Below, piece after piece: positions 1-7,992 of a DNA stretch of 20,431 bases. The stretch comes from JBBECF01 sp040881945. GTDB taxonomy: Bacteria; Pseudomonadota; Alphaproteobacteria; Dongiales; Dongiaceae. The stretch lies in NCBI GenBank assembly GCA_040881945.1, contig JBBECF010000128.1, positions 1 to 20,431 of the forward strand. Direction: 5' to 3'. Under the pieces are notes generated by a model, which saw only the letters and a list, made by a program, of their open reading frames with translations, did no database searches and was not told the DNA's origin. The translations under genes were made by a program, and so were the position numbers. Positions within the stretch are counted from its first letter, which is position 1; each line of letters begins with the position of its first letter.

Positions 1-1427
1 GCGGCGGGTTTGCCTGGGTGCACGATCGCGGCGCCGCCCAGCTCGACCCGACCGGGGCGCCGCAGCGCGTCGTCGGCAGCCTGCGCCTGATCACGGCGCG
101 CAAGCAGAACGAGGCGCGGCTCGAACGGCTCGCCAGCTTCGACGACCTCACCGGCCATTTCAACAGGATGCGACTGCGCGACGCGCTCGAGCACGCCCTG
201 ACCTACAGTCGCCGCTACGGCGTTACCGGCGGTTATGTCGTGGTCGGCGTCGACAAGCTGGCGATGATCAACACCGCTTTCGGCTACGAGACCGGCGACC
301 AGGTTGTCATCGCCGTCGGCCAGCGGCTCGACCGCGTGTTGCGCTCCAGCGATATCGTCGGCCGGGTCGGCGGCGACCGCTTCGGCGTGATCCTCAGCCA
401 GAGCACCGAGGCGCAGATGGCCAACGCGGCCGAACGCATCCTGCAATCGGTCCGGTCCGATCCGATCATGGTCGGAGATCTGCGTATCCATACCACGGTG
501 TCGATCGGCGGCATCCTGATTCCCGGCCTGTCCAGCGCCGCCTACGACGTGATGGCGAAGGCCGAGACGGCGCTGAAACAGGCGAAGAGGGGGGGCCGCG
601 ACTGCTTCGACGTCTACCGTGTCTCGGAACAGCAGGGCCAATTGCACCGTCGCAGCATGGATATCAGCACCCAGGTACAGGCGGCGATCGCCGAGAACCG
701 TCTGTTCTTCGCCTTCCAGCCGGTGGTACGGGCGCACAACCAGAGCATCGCCTTTTACGAATGCCTATTGCGCATGCGCGACGAGGCCGGCGAGCTGGTG
801 CCCGCGGCCGCCTTCATTCCGGTGGTCGAACAGCTCGGCCAGATGCGCCACGTCGATCGTCACGTCCTGGAGCTCGCGGTGCGCGAACTCCACGAAAGCG
901 ACACGGTGACACTGGCCATCAACATCTCCGGTCTGACCGCGACCGATCAGTACTGGCTGCGCATGATGCTGGCGATGCTGCGCGGCAAGCCGGAGGTCGC
1001 CGGCCGCCTGATCGTCGAAATCACCGAAACCGCCGCCCTGCACGACATCGAGGAATCGGCGCGCTTCGTCGCCGCGCTGCGCGATATCGGCTGCCGCGTC
1101 GCGGTCGACGACTTCGGCGCCGGGTTCACCTCGTTCCGGCACCTGCGCGCGCTCACCGCCGACATCGTGAAGATCGACGGCTCCTTCGTGCGCAACCTGT
1201 CGGACAATGTCGACAATCAGTTGTTCATCCGCAACCTGCTCGGCCTCGCCGACGCCTTCGGGCTGGAGACCGTCGCGGAGTGCGTCGAAACCGCGGACGA
1301 CGCCGCCTTTCTGGTCGGCGAGGGCGTGCAGTATCTGCAAGGCTACTATTTCGGCCGGCCGAGCATCGAGCGCCCGTGGCTCGACGAGCGGTTGACGCTC
1401 GCCGGGCCGGCGGTGGCGGCGAGCTGA
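1..1427 (+). CDS. PAS-GGDEF-EAL cyclic-di-GMP signalling protein, 5' end outside window
   Basis: The reading frame is open from base 3, so the start lies upstream of the window. The visible part begins with the end of a PAS/PAC module (WVHDRG, then GSLRLITARKQNEARL). A GGDEF domain follows, opening with FDDLTGHFNR, and then an EAL domain. The GGDEF signature at 369-383 reads GGDRF: the acidic fourth residue needed for diguanylate cyclase chemistry is Arg, so cyclase activity is unlikely. The EAL signature at 759-770 reads ECLL, but family residues needed for phosphodiesterase activity are present: Glu of ECL, Asn of NISG, Glu of EITETA, the DDFGAG aspartates (from 1107), Lys of KIDGSF, Glu of AECVE and Gln of LQGYYFGRP. 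Inference: a sensor-controlled c-di-GMP phosphodiesterase whose GGDEF domain is regulatory. No membrane segment is visible in this part. It converges on phaR. Confidence 0.92.
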   Translation, partial: GGFAWVHDRGAAQLDPTGAPQRVVGSLRLITARKQNEARLERLASFDDLTGHFNRMRLRDALEHALTYSRRYGVTGGYVVVGVDKLAMINTAFGYETGDQVVIAVGQRLDRVLRSSDIVGRVGGDRFGVILSQSTEAQMANAAERILQSVRSDPIMVGDLRIHTTVSIGGILIPGLSSAAYDVMAKAETALKQAKRGGRDCFDVYRVSEQQGQLHRRSMDISTQVQAAIAENRLFFAFQPVVRAHNQSIAFYECLLRMRDEAGELVPAAAFIPVVEQLGQMRHVDRHVLELAVRELHESDTVTLAINISGLTATDQYWLRMMLAMLRGKPEVAGRLIVEITETAALHDIEESARFVAALRDIGCRVAVDDFGAGFTSFRHLRALTADIVKIDGSFVRNLSDNVDNQLFIRNLLGLADAFGLETVAECVETADDAAFLVGEGVQYLQGYYFGRPSIERPWLDERLTLAGPAVAAS

Positions 1428-1444
1428 CCGCGGCCTCGCCGCTC

Positions 1445-1562
1445 CTAGTGTCCCGTCCCCGAAATTCGTTTCACGAATTTCGGGGTGAACGGGCCACTGT
1501 TTGAATCGAGTGGCCTGCTTATCCCGGAAATTCGAAAACGAATTTCTGGGGCAGGACACTAG
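1445..1562. repeat. compound palindromic element with three hairpins, MITE-like
   Basis: A 118-bp element fills the gap between two convergent genes. Its ends are perfect 9-bp inverted repeats, CTAGTGTCC at 1445-1453 and GGACACTAG at 1554-1562. Inside are three stem-loops: 1457-1469/1473-1485 (13 bp perfect, 3-nt loop), 1492-1498/1509-1515 (7 bp, 10-nt loop) and 1523-1534/1539-1550 (12 bp with one G-T pair, AAAA loop). The first and third share the core GAAATTCG. TA dinucleotides at both ends could be the target duplication of an IS630/Tc1-type event, which is inference. The right end supplies the last codon region of phaR. It could also act as a bidirectional terminator. Confidence 0.75.
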
Positions 1563-2164
1563 CGCGGCTTGTCGGTCTGCTCGCGGGTCAACGCCTCGAC
1601 CTGCTTCTGCAGCGAATCGATCTGCTTCTTCAGGGTGCCGAGCGAGTTGGCGTCCTTGGCCGGCTCCGGCTCCGGCTCCGGCTTCGCCGCCCAGGTCTCG
1701 GCCTTGAACGGCGAGAACATCTTCATGGCGCTCTCGAACAGCGCAATGTTCTGCTTGCCCATCTCCTCGAAGCGGCCGAGCGGGAAAATGCCGCCGAAGG
1801 CGTCGCTCATGTACTTGCGCAATTGATCCTGGTTGCTGGCGAAAGAATCCATGGACTGATCGAGGTAACGCGGCAGCAGCACCTGAAGGTTGTCGCCGTA
1901 GAAGCCGATGAGCTGGCGCAGGAAGTTGATCGGCAGCAGGTTCGGGCCCTTGGCCTCTTCCTCGACGATGATCTGGGTCAGCACCGACCGCGTGATGTCC
2001 TCGCCGGTCTTGGCGTCGTGGACCGTGAATTCCACGCCGTCCTTGACCATCTGGCACAGATGGTCGAGCGTGACGTAGCTGCTGGTGTCGGTGTTGTAGA
2101 GGCGCCGGTTCGCGTATTTCTTGATCGTGATCGGCGTCTCGGCGGCGCGCCTCTCCTTGGCCAT
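1559..2164 (-). CDS. phaR: polyhydroxyalkanoate synthesis repressor PhaR
   Basis: A 201-aa protein of usual family length. Residues 12-75 (ITIKKYANRRLYNTDTSSYV and following) match the PHB/PHA accumulation regulator DNA-binding domain. Residues 78-120 (LPINFLRQLIGFYGDNLQ) match the second PHB accumulation domain. A Pro-Glu repeat linker (about 160-169) leads to a short C-terminal coiled coil with heptads LKKQIDSLQKQVEAL. In the family, PhaR binds PHA granules or nascent polymer and represses phasin and PHA genes when polymer is absent. The ATG at 2164 is preceded by an AGG-rich ribosome site (AAGGCAGG). It is divergent from the synthase genes, with a candidate operator between. The stop lies inside the terminal repeat of the 1445-1562 element, so the last residues may have been set by its insertion. 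Confidence 0.95.
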   Translation of the reverse strand: MAKERRAAETPITIKKYANRRLYNTDTSSYVTLDHLCQMVKDGVEFTVHDAKTGEDITRSVLTQIIVEEEAKGPNLLPINFLRQLIGFYGDNLQVLLPRYLDQSMDSFASNQDQLRKYMSDAFGGIFPLGRFEEMGKQNIALFESAMKMFSPFKAETWAAKPEPEPEPAKDANSLGTLKKQIDSLQKQVEALTREQTDKPR

Positions 2165-2208
2165 GACGTCCTGCCTTCGAGCGTGGTGATGGGTCGGCTG
2201 CCGCTCAG

Positions 2209-2237
2209 CATATCAGGTTTCCGGCGCCATTGTGCAA
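2209..2237 (-). promoter_or_regulatory. candidate phaR promoter
   Basis: On the minus strand, TTGCAC (2232-2237) and GATATG (2209-2214) are separated by 17 bp. This predicts a start of transcription near 2202 and a leader of about 40 nt to the phaR ATG. The -35 hexamer lies inside the palindrome at 2228-2239, which would allow autoregulation. The hexamers match sigma-70 consensus only moderately. Confidence 0.4.
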
Positions 2238-2239
2238 TG
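2228..2239. promoter_or_regulatory. candidate PhaR operator (CATTG-TG-CAATG palindrome)
   Basis: A perfect 5+2+5 inverted repeat sits between divergent phaR and the synthase genes and contains TTGTGCAATGC. Alphaproteobacterial PhaR sites are TGC/GCA-rich short palindromes, so both the composition and the place fit. It overlaps the candidate phaR -35. Assignment to PhaR is inference; no second copy of equal quality was found in the window. Confidence 0.4.
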
Positions 2240-2297
2240 CGTTATGGCTCTGCTGCGCCGCCGCAAGGCGGCGATGGCGCCGGCCGCCGGCATTGAC

Positions 2298-2303
2298 TAT
2301 AGT
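2298..2303 (+). promoter_or_regulatory. candidate -10 element for leaderless transcription
   Basis: TATAGT ends 6 bp before the ATG at 2310, so a transcript would start at or next to the start codon. No Shine-Dalgarno sequence lies between them and no good -35 was found. The arrangement resembles the TATACT before the ATG at 8979. Confidence 0.4.
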
Positions 2304-2309
2304 GCCGCC

Positions 2310-2765
2310 ATGTCCGACCCGCCGGAGCCTGGGGCCGGCGACGCCGAGGCCCCGGATCTCGACGCGCTCGCGCGCCGCTATCTCGATCTCTGGCAGGACC
2401 AGGTGGCGGCGGTGGCGGGCGACGCCGACCTGATCCAGGAGATGACCCGCCTGATCGCCCTGATCGGCGCCGCGGCCGGCGCCGCCGCCTGGAACGGGCG
2501 GCCGCCGGCGCCGGGCCCGGGCGCGGTGTCGGAGGCGGGCGGGGGAGGCGATGGCAGCGCAAGCGACGGCGCCGGGCGCGCCGCGGCCGGCGGCGGGGCG
2601 GCTGGGGCCGCGGCCGCTAGCGCATCACCTCGCCGTGGCGGCGACGACTTGGCTCGGCTCGACCGCCGTCTTGCCGCTCTTGAGCGGCGCATCGCCCGTC
2701 TGGAAGCCGGAGCTACAGGTGCCGCTGGCCGAACTGCGGGCAAGCCTCGCAAACGCCGATCCTGA
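2310..2765 (+). CDS. small coiled-coil protein upstream of PhaC, PhaE-like candidate
   Basis: A 151-aa protein. Residues 17-50 form an amphipathic segment with aromatic residues (LDALARRYLDLWQDQ). A long Gly/Ala-rich low-complexity stretch follows (about 58-108). Residues 111-133 form a clear heptad coiled coil (LARLDRRLAALERRIARLEA), and the tail is basic (KPRKRRS). It directly precedes a class III-type PhaC. Class III synthases need a PhaE partner with a coiled-coil end, so a reduced PhaE or a phasin/PhaM-like granule protein are the leading ideas; I do not recognise the family securely. The ATG at 2310 is chosen because TATAGT lies just upstream; in-frame starts at 2232, 2244 and 2274 are possible. 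The last 215 bp overlap phaC in another frame. Confidence 0.55.
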   Translation: MSDPPEPGAGDAEAPDLDALARRYLDLWQDQVAAVAGDADLIQEMTRLIALIGAAAGAAAWNGRPPAPGPGAVSEAGGGGDGSASDGAGRAAAGGGAAGAAAASASPRRGGDDLARLDRRLAALERRIARLEAGATGAAGRTAGKPRKRRS

Positions 2766-3816
2766 TGCCTTCGCCGCCGCCGTCGGGGCCGCGGCAAGGC
2801 GGCGGCTAGATCGCTTCCTGACCGGGATCGAAGCCTATCGCCGCCATCCCTACCGACGCGACCTCGCCGACCCGCCGGCGCTGTGGCGCGACGGCAACAC
2901 GCGCCTGCTCGCCTACGGCGCCCGAGGCGGCCGTCGGCGCCGCGGCCGCGTCTGCGTCCTCGTCGTCCCCTCGCTGATCAACCGTGCCTACATCCTCGAC
3001 CTCGCGGCGGAGCACAGCCTGATGCGCTATCTCGCGGCACGCGGCATCGATGTCTATTTGGTCGACTGGGGCGCGCCGGGGCCGGCCGAGCGCGGCTTCG
3101 CGCTGACCGACTACATCGCCGGCCGGCTCGAGGGCGCGCTCGACGCGATGCGGGCCGCGGCTGGGGGGCCGGCGGTCGTCGTCGGCTACTGCATGGGCGG
3201 GCTGCTGGCGCTGGCGCTGGCGCAGCGCCGGGCGCGCGACCTCGCCGCGCTGGTCTGTCTCGCCACGCCCTGGGACTTCCATGCCGAGCGGCCGGCGCAG
3301 GCGCGCGCGCTGGGCCAGCTCGCCGGCGCCTTCGAGCCCCTCCTGCTCGCCCTCGGCGCGCTGCCGGTCGATGTCATTCAGCTCCTCTTCGCCGGACTCG
3401 ACCCCTTCGCGGTGATCCGCAAGTTCCTCGACTTCGCCGGCCTCGACCCCGGCTCGCCACGGGCGCATCGCTTCGTCGCGCTCGAGGACTGGTTGAACGA
3501 CGGCGTGCCGCTGGCCGCGCCGGTGGCGCGCGAGTGCCTGGTCGGCTGGTACGGCGCCAATACGCCGGCCCGCGGCGAATGGCGGGTCGCGGGGCGCCCT
3601 GTCCTCCCGGCCGGGATCGACCTGCCGAGCCTGGTCGTGCTGCCGGGCGCCGATCGCATCGTGCCGCCGGCATCGGCGCGGGCGCTGGCCGACGCCCTGC
3701 CGCGCGCCGAGCGCCTGTGCCCGGCCGCCGGCCATATCGGCATGATCGCGGGCGTCGACGCCCAGGAGAAATTGTGGCGGCCCCTCGCCGACTGGATCGA
3801 GGCGCGCGGCGGTTGA
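2551..3816 (+). CDS. phaC: class III-type poly(3-hydroxyalkanoate) synthase PhaC
   Basis: A 421-aa alpha/beta-hydrolase-fold enzyme that polymerises hydroxyacyl-CoA into PHA on granules. Diagnostic blocks are SLINRAYILDL (141-151), DVYLVDWG (167-174) and the PHA-synthase lipase box GYCMGG with nucleophile Cys214. The rest of the triad is Asp368 (PGADRIVPP) and His395 (AAGHIGMIAG). The Cys-to-Asp and Asp-to-His spacings (154 and 27) resemble class III PhaC. There is no long class I N-terminal domain. The ATG at 2551 follows GGGGGAGG at very tight spacing; a later start is possible, but GPRPL at 19-23 looks like part of the folded protein. It overlaps the preceding gene by 215 bp. An Arg-rich insert (RGGRRRRGR, near 126-133) precedes the core fold. 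Confidence 0.85.
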   Translation: MAAQATAPGAPRPAAGRLGPRPLAHHLAVAATTWLGSTAVLPLLSGASPVWKPELQVPLAELRASLANADPDAFAAAVGAAARRRLDRFLTGIEAYRRHPYRRDLADPPALWRDGNTRLLAYGARGGRRRRGRVCVLVVPSLINRAYILDLAAEHSLMRYLAARGIDVYLVDWGAPGPAERGFALTDYIAGRLEGALDAMRAAAGGPAVVVGYCMGGLLALALAQRRARDLAALVCLATPWDFHAERPAQARALGQLAGAFEPLLLALGALPVDVIQLLFAGLDPFAVIRKFLDFAGLDPGSPRAHRFVALEDWLNDGVPLAAPVARECLVGWYGANTPARGEWRVAGRPVLPAGIDLPSLVVLPGADRIVPPASARALADALPRAERLCPAAGHIGMIAGVDAQEKLWRPLADWIEARGG

Positions 3817-3841
3817 CTCGGTCGCCTTGCATCGCGATATG
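3813..3841 (+). promoter_or_regulatory. candidate phaA-phaB promoter
   Basis: TTGACT (3813-3818), overlapping the phaC stop, and GATATG (3836-3841) are 17 bp apart. A second possible pair, TTGCAT (3827-3832) with TACCTT (3850-3855), also has a 17-bp spacer. Either could start a transcript in the 109-bp gap before phaA, so phaAB may be expressed apart from phaC. Confidence 0.35.
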
Positions 3842-3925
3842 GCAGCCGCTACCTTGCCGCGAGCCGGGCCGGGCCGCGGCGGCTGGGCCGACCGACCCGG
3901 CGATCCCAATCGACAGGAGACCGTC

Positions 3926-5101
<1,176 letters not shown>

Positions 5102-5125
5102 CGACCGCCGGACAGGGAGGTTAAG

Positions 5126-5848
5126 ATGGGACGCGTCGCCATCGTCACCGGCGGGACCCGCGGCATCGGCCGGGCGATCTCGACGGCGCTGCACGAAGCC
5201 GGCTATCGCGTCGCCGCCACCTATGCCGGCAACGACGAGGCCGCCCGCGCCTTCCACGCCGAAACCGACGTCCCGACCTACAAGTTCGACGTCGCCGACT
5301 TCTCAGCTTGCCAGGCCGGCGTCGCCAGGATCGTCGCCGACCTCGGCCCGGTCGAGGTGCTGGTCAACAACGCCGGGATCACCCGCGACGCGACCCTGCA
5401 CCGGATGGCGCCCGAGCAATGGTCGGCGGTGATCGAGACCAATCTGACGTCGTGCTACAATATGTGCCGCTGCGTCATCGACGCGATGCGCCAGCGCGGC
5501 TTCGGCCGCATCGTCAACATCGCCTCGATCAACGGCCAGTCGGGCCAGATCGGCCAGACCAACTACGCCGCCGCCAAGGCCGGGATGCAGGGCTTCACCC
5601 GGGCCCTGGCGCTCGAGGGCGCGTCCAGGGGCATCACCGTCAACGCCATCGCGCCGGGCTACATCAACACCGAGATGGTGCAGGCCGTCCCGGCGCCGGT
5701 GCTCGAGAAGATCGTCGCCCGCATCCCCGTCGGGCGCCTCGGCGAGGCGGCGGAGGTGGCGCGCGGCGTCCTCTTCCTGGTCGCCGACGAGGCCGGCTTT
5801 GTCACCGGATCGACGCTCTCGATCAACGGCGGCCAGCATATGTATTGA
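5126..5848 (+). CDS. phaB: acetoacetyl-CoA reductase (NADPH-dependent SDR)
   Basis: A 240-aa short-chain dehydrogenase, the usual PhaB length, that reduces acetoacetyl-CoA to (R)-3-hydroxybutyryl-CoA for PhaC. The cofactor motif is TGGTRGIG (8-15), followed by NNAGITRD (81-88). The catalytic residues are Ser134, Tyr147 and Lys151 (NYAAAK). The C-terminus ends GSTLSINGGQHMY. A strong ribosome site, CAGGGAGG, lies before the ATG. The main alternative would be FabG, but placement after phaA supports PhaB. Confidence 0.95.
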   Translation: MGRVAIVTGGTRGIGRAISTALHEAGYRVAATYAGNDEAARAFHAETDVPTYKFDVADFSACQAGVARIVADLGPVEVLVNNAGITRDATLHRMAPEQWSAVIETNLTSCYNMCRCVIDAMRQRGFGRIVNIASINGQSGQIGQTNYAAAKAGMQGFTRALALEGASRGITVNAIAPGYINTEMVQAVPAPVLEKIVARIPVGRLGEAAEVARGVLFLVADEAGFVTGSTLSINGGQHMY

Positions 5849-5872
5849 AGCCGTCAGCTACCCGGAGACGCC

Positions 5873-6283
5873 ATGGCGATCGTGAAGCTGATCGAATACG
5901 ACGACGCCTCGCCCGAGGTGCGCGCCGTCTATGACGACATCATGGCGACGCGGCGGGTCGATTGGGTCAACAATTTCTGGAAGGCCCTCGCCCACCACCC
6001 GCCGACGCTCACGCGCACCTGGGAGAGCGTCAAGCAGGTGATGGCGCCGGGCGCCCTCGACCCGCTGGTCAAGGAAATGCTCTACGTCGCGGTCAGCGTC
6101 ACCAACAACTGCGAATACTGCATCGTCTCGCACACCGCGGGCGCGCGCAAGGCCGGCATGACCGACGAAATGCTGGGCGAGCTCCTGGCCGTGGTCGGCA
6201 TGGCGAACGAGACCAACCGCCTCGCCAACGGCTACCGGGTCGAAATCGACGCGCGCCTGGCGCGGGCGGCGCGGGGCAAATAA
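5873..6283 (+). CDS. carboxymuconolactone decarboxylase / AhpD-like family protein
   Basis: A 136-aa single-domain protein of the all-helical CMD/AhpD fold. The AhpD-type redox motif is visible: Cys80-x-x-Cys83 (NNCEYC) followed by His87 (SHTAGA), with LYVAVSVT before it. This motif is typical of peroxidase-like or disulfide-reductase members, not of true decarboxylases. The substrate is unknown. The gene lies 24 bp after phaB with CCGGAG before its ATG, so it is probably co-transcribed with phaAB. A direct role in PHA synthesis is not established. Confidence 0.85.
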   Translation: MAIVKLIEYDDASPEVRAVYDDIMATRRVDWVNNFWKALAHHPPTLTRTWESVKQVMAPGALDPLVKEMLYVAVSVTNNCEYCIVSHTAGARKAGMTDEMLGELLAVVGMANETNRLANGYRVEIDARLARAARGK

Positions 6284-6313
6284 CGGTCGCCGGCACGGAG
6301 AGGCGCTCAGGCC

Positions 6314-6604
6314 ATGCACGCCGAGATCTGCACCGCCATCCACAGGCGCCGGCTGCTCAAGTTCTCTTATGGATCGGGGACGCGGGTGGTCGAGCCCTAT
6401 GCCTACGGCGTCGGCGACGGCGGCTATGAGCTGTTGCGCGCATACCAGGTGGCCAGGGACGACGACCCCAGAGTCATCGGCTGGAAGCTGTTCCGCGTGG
6501 CCGAGATCGACGATGTCGCCGTCCTCCAGGACGGCTACGAGGCGCCACGCCTCGGCTACATGCGCAACGACCCGACCATGACCAAGATCTATTGCGAGAT
6601 TTGA
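6314..6604 (+). CDS. stand-alone WYL-like domain protein
   Basis: A 96-aa protein consisting of one small domain. It reads like a WYL ligand-sensing module: an initial helix with RRRLLKFSYGSGTRVVEPYA, then GGYELLRAYQVA in place of the usual WYL strand, then GWKLFRVAEIDDVAVL. It ends with PRLGYMRNDPTMTKIYCEI. No helix-turn-helix is present, unlike most WYL transcription factors. GGAGAGG lies about 12 bp before the ATG. It is probably the last gene of the phaA-phaB-AhpD run. Its stop overlaps the end of the convergent HAD gene by 16 bp. The family call is from pattern only. Confidence 0.6.
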   Translation: MHAEICTAIHRRRLLKFSYGSGTRVVEPYAYGVGDGGYELLRAYQVARDDDPRVIGWKLFRVAEIDDVAVLQDGYEAPRLGYMRNDPTMTKIYCEI

Positions 6605-7350
6605 GTCCCGGGGCGACGGCGGGGCGCGGCCTGTCCACCCACCTCTTTGCGGTGCAGTTCCGCCAAGGCGGCCAGGGTCGGCACCTCCCAGTCGGGCGTT
6701 ACCGCCGCTGGCGGCGGCATGGTGGCGCCCCAGCCGGCGCCGGCGCGGCGGTTGACCCACACGGTCTTGAGGCCCAGGCGCTTCGCCGGCACATGGTCGT
6801 GATAGAGGCTCTGCGCCACGTGCAGCACGCGGTCCTTGGGCACGCCGGCGCGCGCCAGCCAGGCGAGCGCCGCGTCGAAATGGCCGAGAGCGGGCTTGTA
6901 GGACCCCACGTCCTGGGCAGTGACGACGTGATCGAATTCGACCCCCAGCCTGACGTTGCTGCGGCGGAACGATTCACGGTCGATGTTGGACACGATCACG
7001 AGTTTGTAGTGCCGCTTCAGATAGGCGAGGGCGTCGGGGCTGTCGGGAAAGGCCGGCCAGTCCTTGACCGAGGCGCCGAAGGCCCGCGCCTCGCCGGGCG
7101 CGGCCTCGACCCCGAGCTCGGCCGCGATGTCGCCTAGCGCCGCCGCCAGGATCTCGGGGTAAAGGGCGTCGGGCGATTCGGCCTGGCGCCGCGATTCGGC
7201 GCCCGCGAAGGCCTCGAGCAGCGCCGCGTCCGTCGCCGTCACGCCGTGGCGCGCCGCCCACGGTCGCAGGGCGGCGAGAATGCCGGTCTCCCAGTCGATC
7301 AGCGTGCCGTAGCAGTCGAAGGTGAGCGCGGCGAAATCCGAGATCCGCAT
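6589..7350 (-). CDS. HAD-family hydrolase, haloacid dehalogenase type II-like
   Basis: A 253-aa HAD protein with a cap domain. Motif I is FDCYGTLIDWE with nucleophile Asp12. Motif II is Ser121 (VSNID). Motif III is Lys152 (YKPALGHF). Motif IV is the acidic region HVAQSLYHDHVPAKRLGL (Asp185). The DCYGT form is typical of (S)-2-haloacid dehalogenases, but the asparagine those enzymes carry before motif IV is not seen (Ser-Leu-Tyr instead). A phosphatase or other hydrolase is therefore at least as likely. The ATG at 7350 is chosen because MRISDFAALTFDCYGT is a normal HAD start; longer upstream frames are junk. It follows the GST gene by 14 bp. Confidence 0.88.
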   Translation of the reverse strand: MRISDFAALTFDCYGTLIDWETGILAALRPWAARHGVTATDAALLEAFAGAESRRQAESPDALYPEILAAALGDIAAELGVEAAPGEARAFGASVKDWPAFPDSPDALAYLKRHYKLVIVSNIDRESFRRSNVRLGVEFDHVVTAQDVGSYKPALGHFDAALAWLARAGVPKDRVLHVAQSLYHDHVPAKRLGLKTVWVNRRAGAGWGATMPPPAAVTPDWEVPTLAALAELHRKEVGGQAAPRRRPGTQISQ

Positions 7351-7364
7351 GGCGGCCCGTCCGA

Positions 7365-7973
7365 TCAGCTCGGCTCCCGCGGGACGGTCGCGACCATCGA
7401 CGGGCGCCGCGCGAAGGCCTCGTACCAGCGCGCCAGCGCCGGGCGCCGGTCGCGCCAGTTCTCCGCGGCGAAGCGGAAATCCAGATAACCGAGCGCCACG
7501 CCGACGGCGATGTGGCCGATGGTGAGCGCGTCGCCGAAACGGCCGATCTCGGCCTCGAGCGCGTCGAGGCAGCGGTCGACGACGCCCTTCTGCTTGGCGA
7601 TCCAGGCCGGGGACTGCTCGCCGGTGGGCCGCCGGGTTTCCATCAGGCGCAGGACGGCGGCGTCGAGGACGCCGTCGGCGAGCGCCTGCCGGCGCAGCGC
7701 CACCCACCGCTCCGGCCCCGCCGGCGGCACGATCTTCGCGCCGCCGTGCAGGCTGTCGAGGTACTCGCAGATCACCGGCGAGTCGTAGAGCCGCTCGCCC
7801 TCGTCGAGGATCAGGGTCGGCACCTTGCCGAGCGGATTGTCCTTGGCCAGGCCGCTGCCCGGGTCCGACGTGACCGTCGGCACGCGCTCGATGCGGGCCT
7901 GCAGGCCGGTCTCCTGGGCCGTGACCGTGACCTTGCGCACATAGGGGCTGGTCGGCGAATAACGCAGTTTCAT
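7365..7973 (-). CDS. glutathione S-transferase family protein
   Basis: A 202-aa GST of usual length. The N-terminal thioredoxin-fold half shows SPTSPYVRKV (6-15), NPLGKVPTLI with the cis-proline VPT (51-53) and the glutathione gamma-glutamyl contact DSPVICEYLD (64-73). The C-terminal half is helical (LDALEAEIGRF, IGHIAVGVALGYLDFR). The substrate cannot be predicted. The start is put at 7973 because MKLRYSPTSPYVRKV is the normal fold start; the 17 residues upstream in frame translate the neighbouring palindromic repeat. It forms a two-gene unit with the HAD hydrolase. Confidence 0.92.
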   Translation of the reverse strand: MKLRYSPTSPYVRKVTVTAQETGLQARIERVPTVTSDPGSGLAKDNPLGKVPTLILDEGERLYDSPVICEYLDSLHGGAKIVPPAGPERWVALRRQALADGVLDAAVLRLMETRRPTGEQSPAWIAKQKGVVDRCLDALEAEIGRFGDALTIGHIAVGVALGYLDFRFAAENWRDRRPALARWYEAFARRPSMVATVPREPS

Positions 7974-7992
7974 CGGCAGTGTTCCTTCTGGC

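Noticed and set aside
1823..2296. Plus-strand 157-codon frame opposite phaR
   Set aside because: It is antisense to a full-length, well-conserved PhaR and has no domain.
3827..3925. 33-residue N-terminal extension of phaA
   Set aside because: It has no thiolase similarity, and a good ribosome site lies directly before the ATG at 3926.
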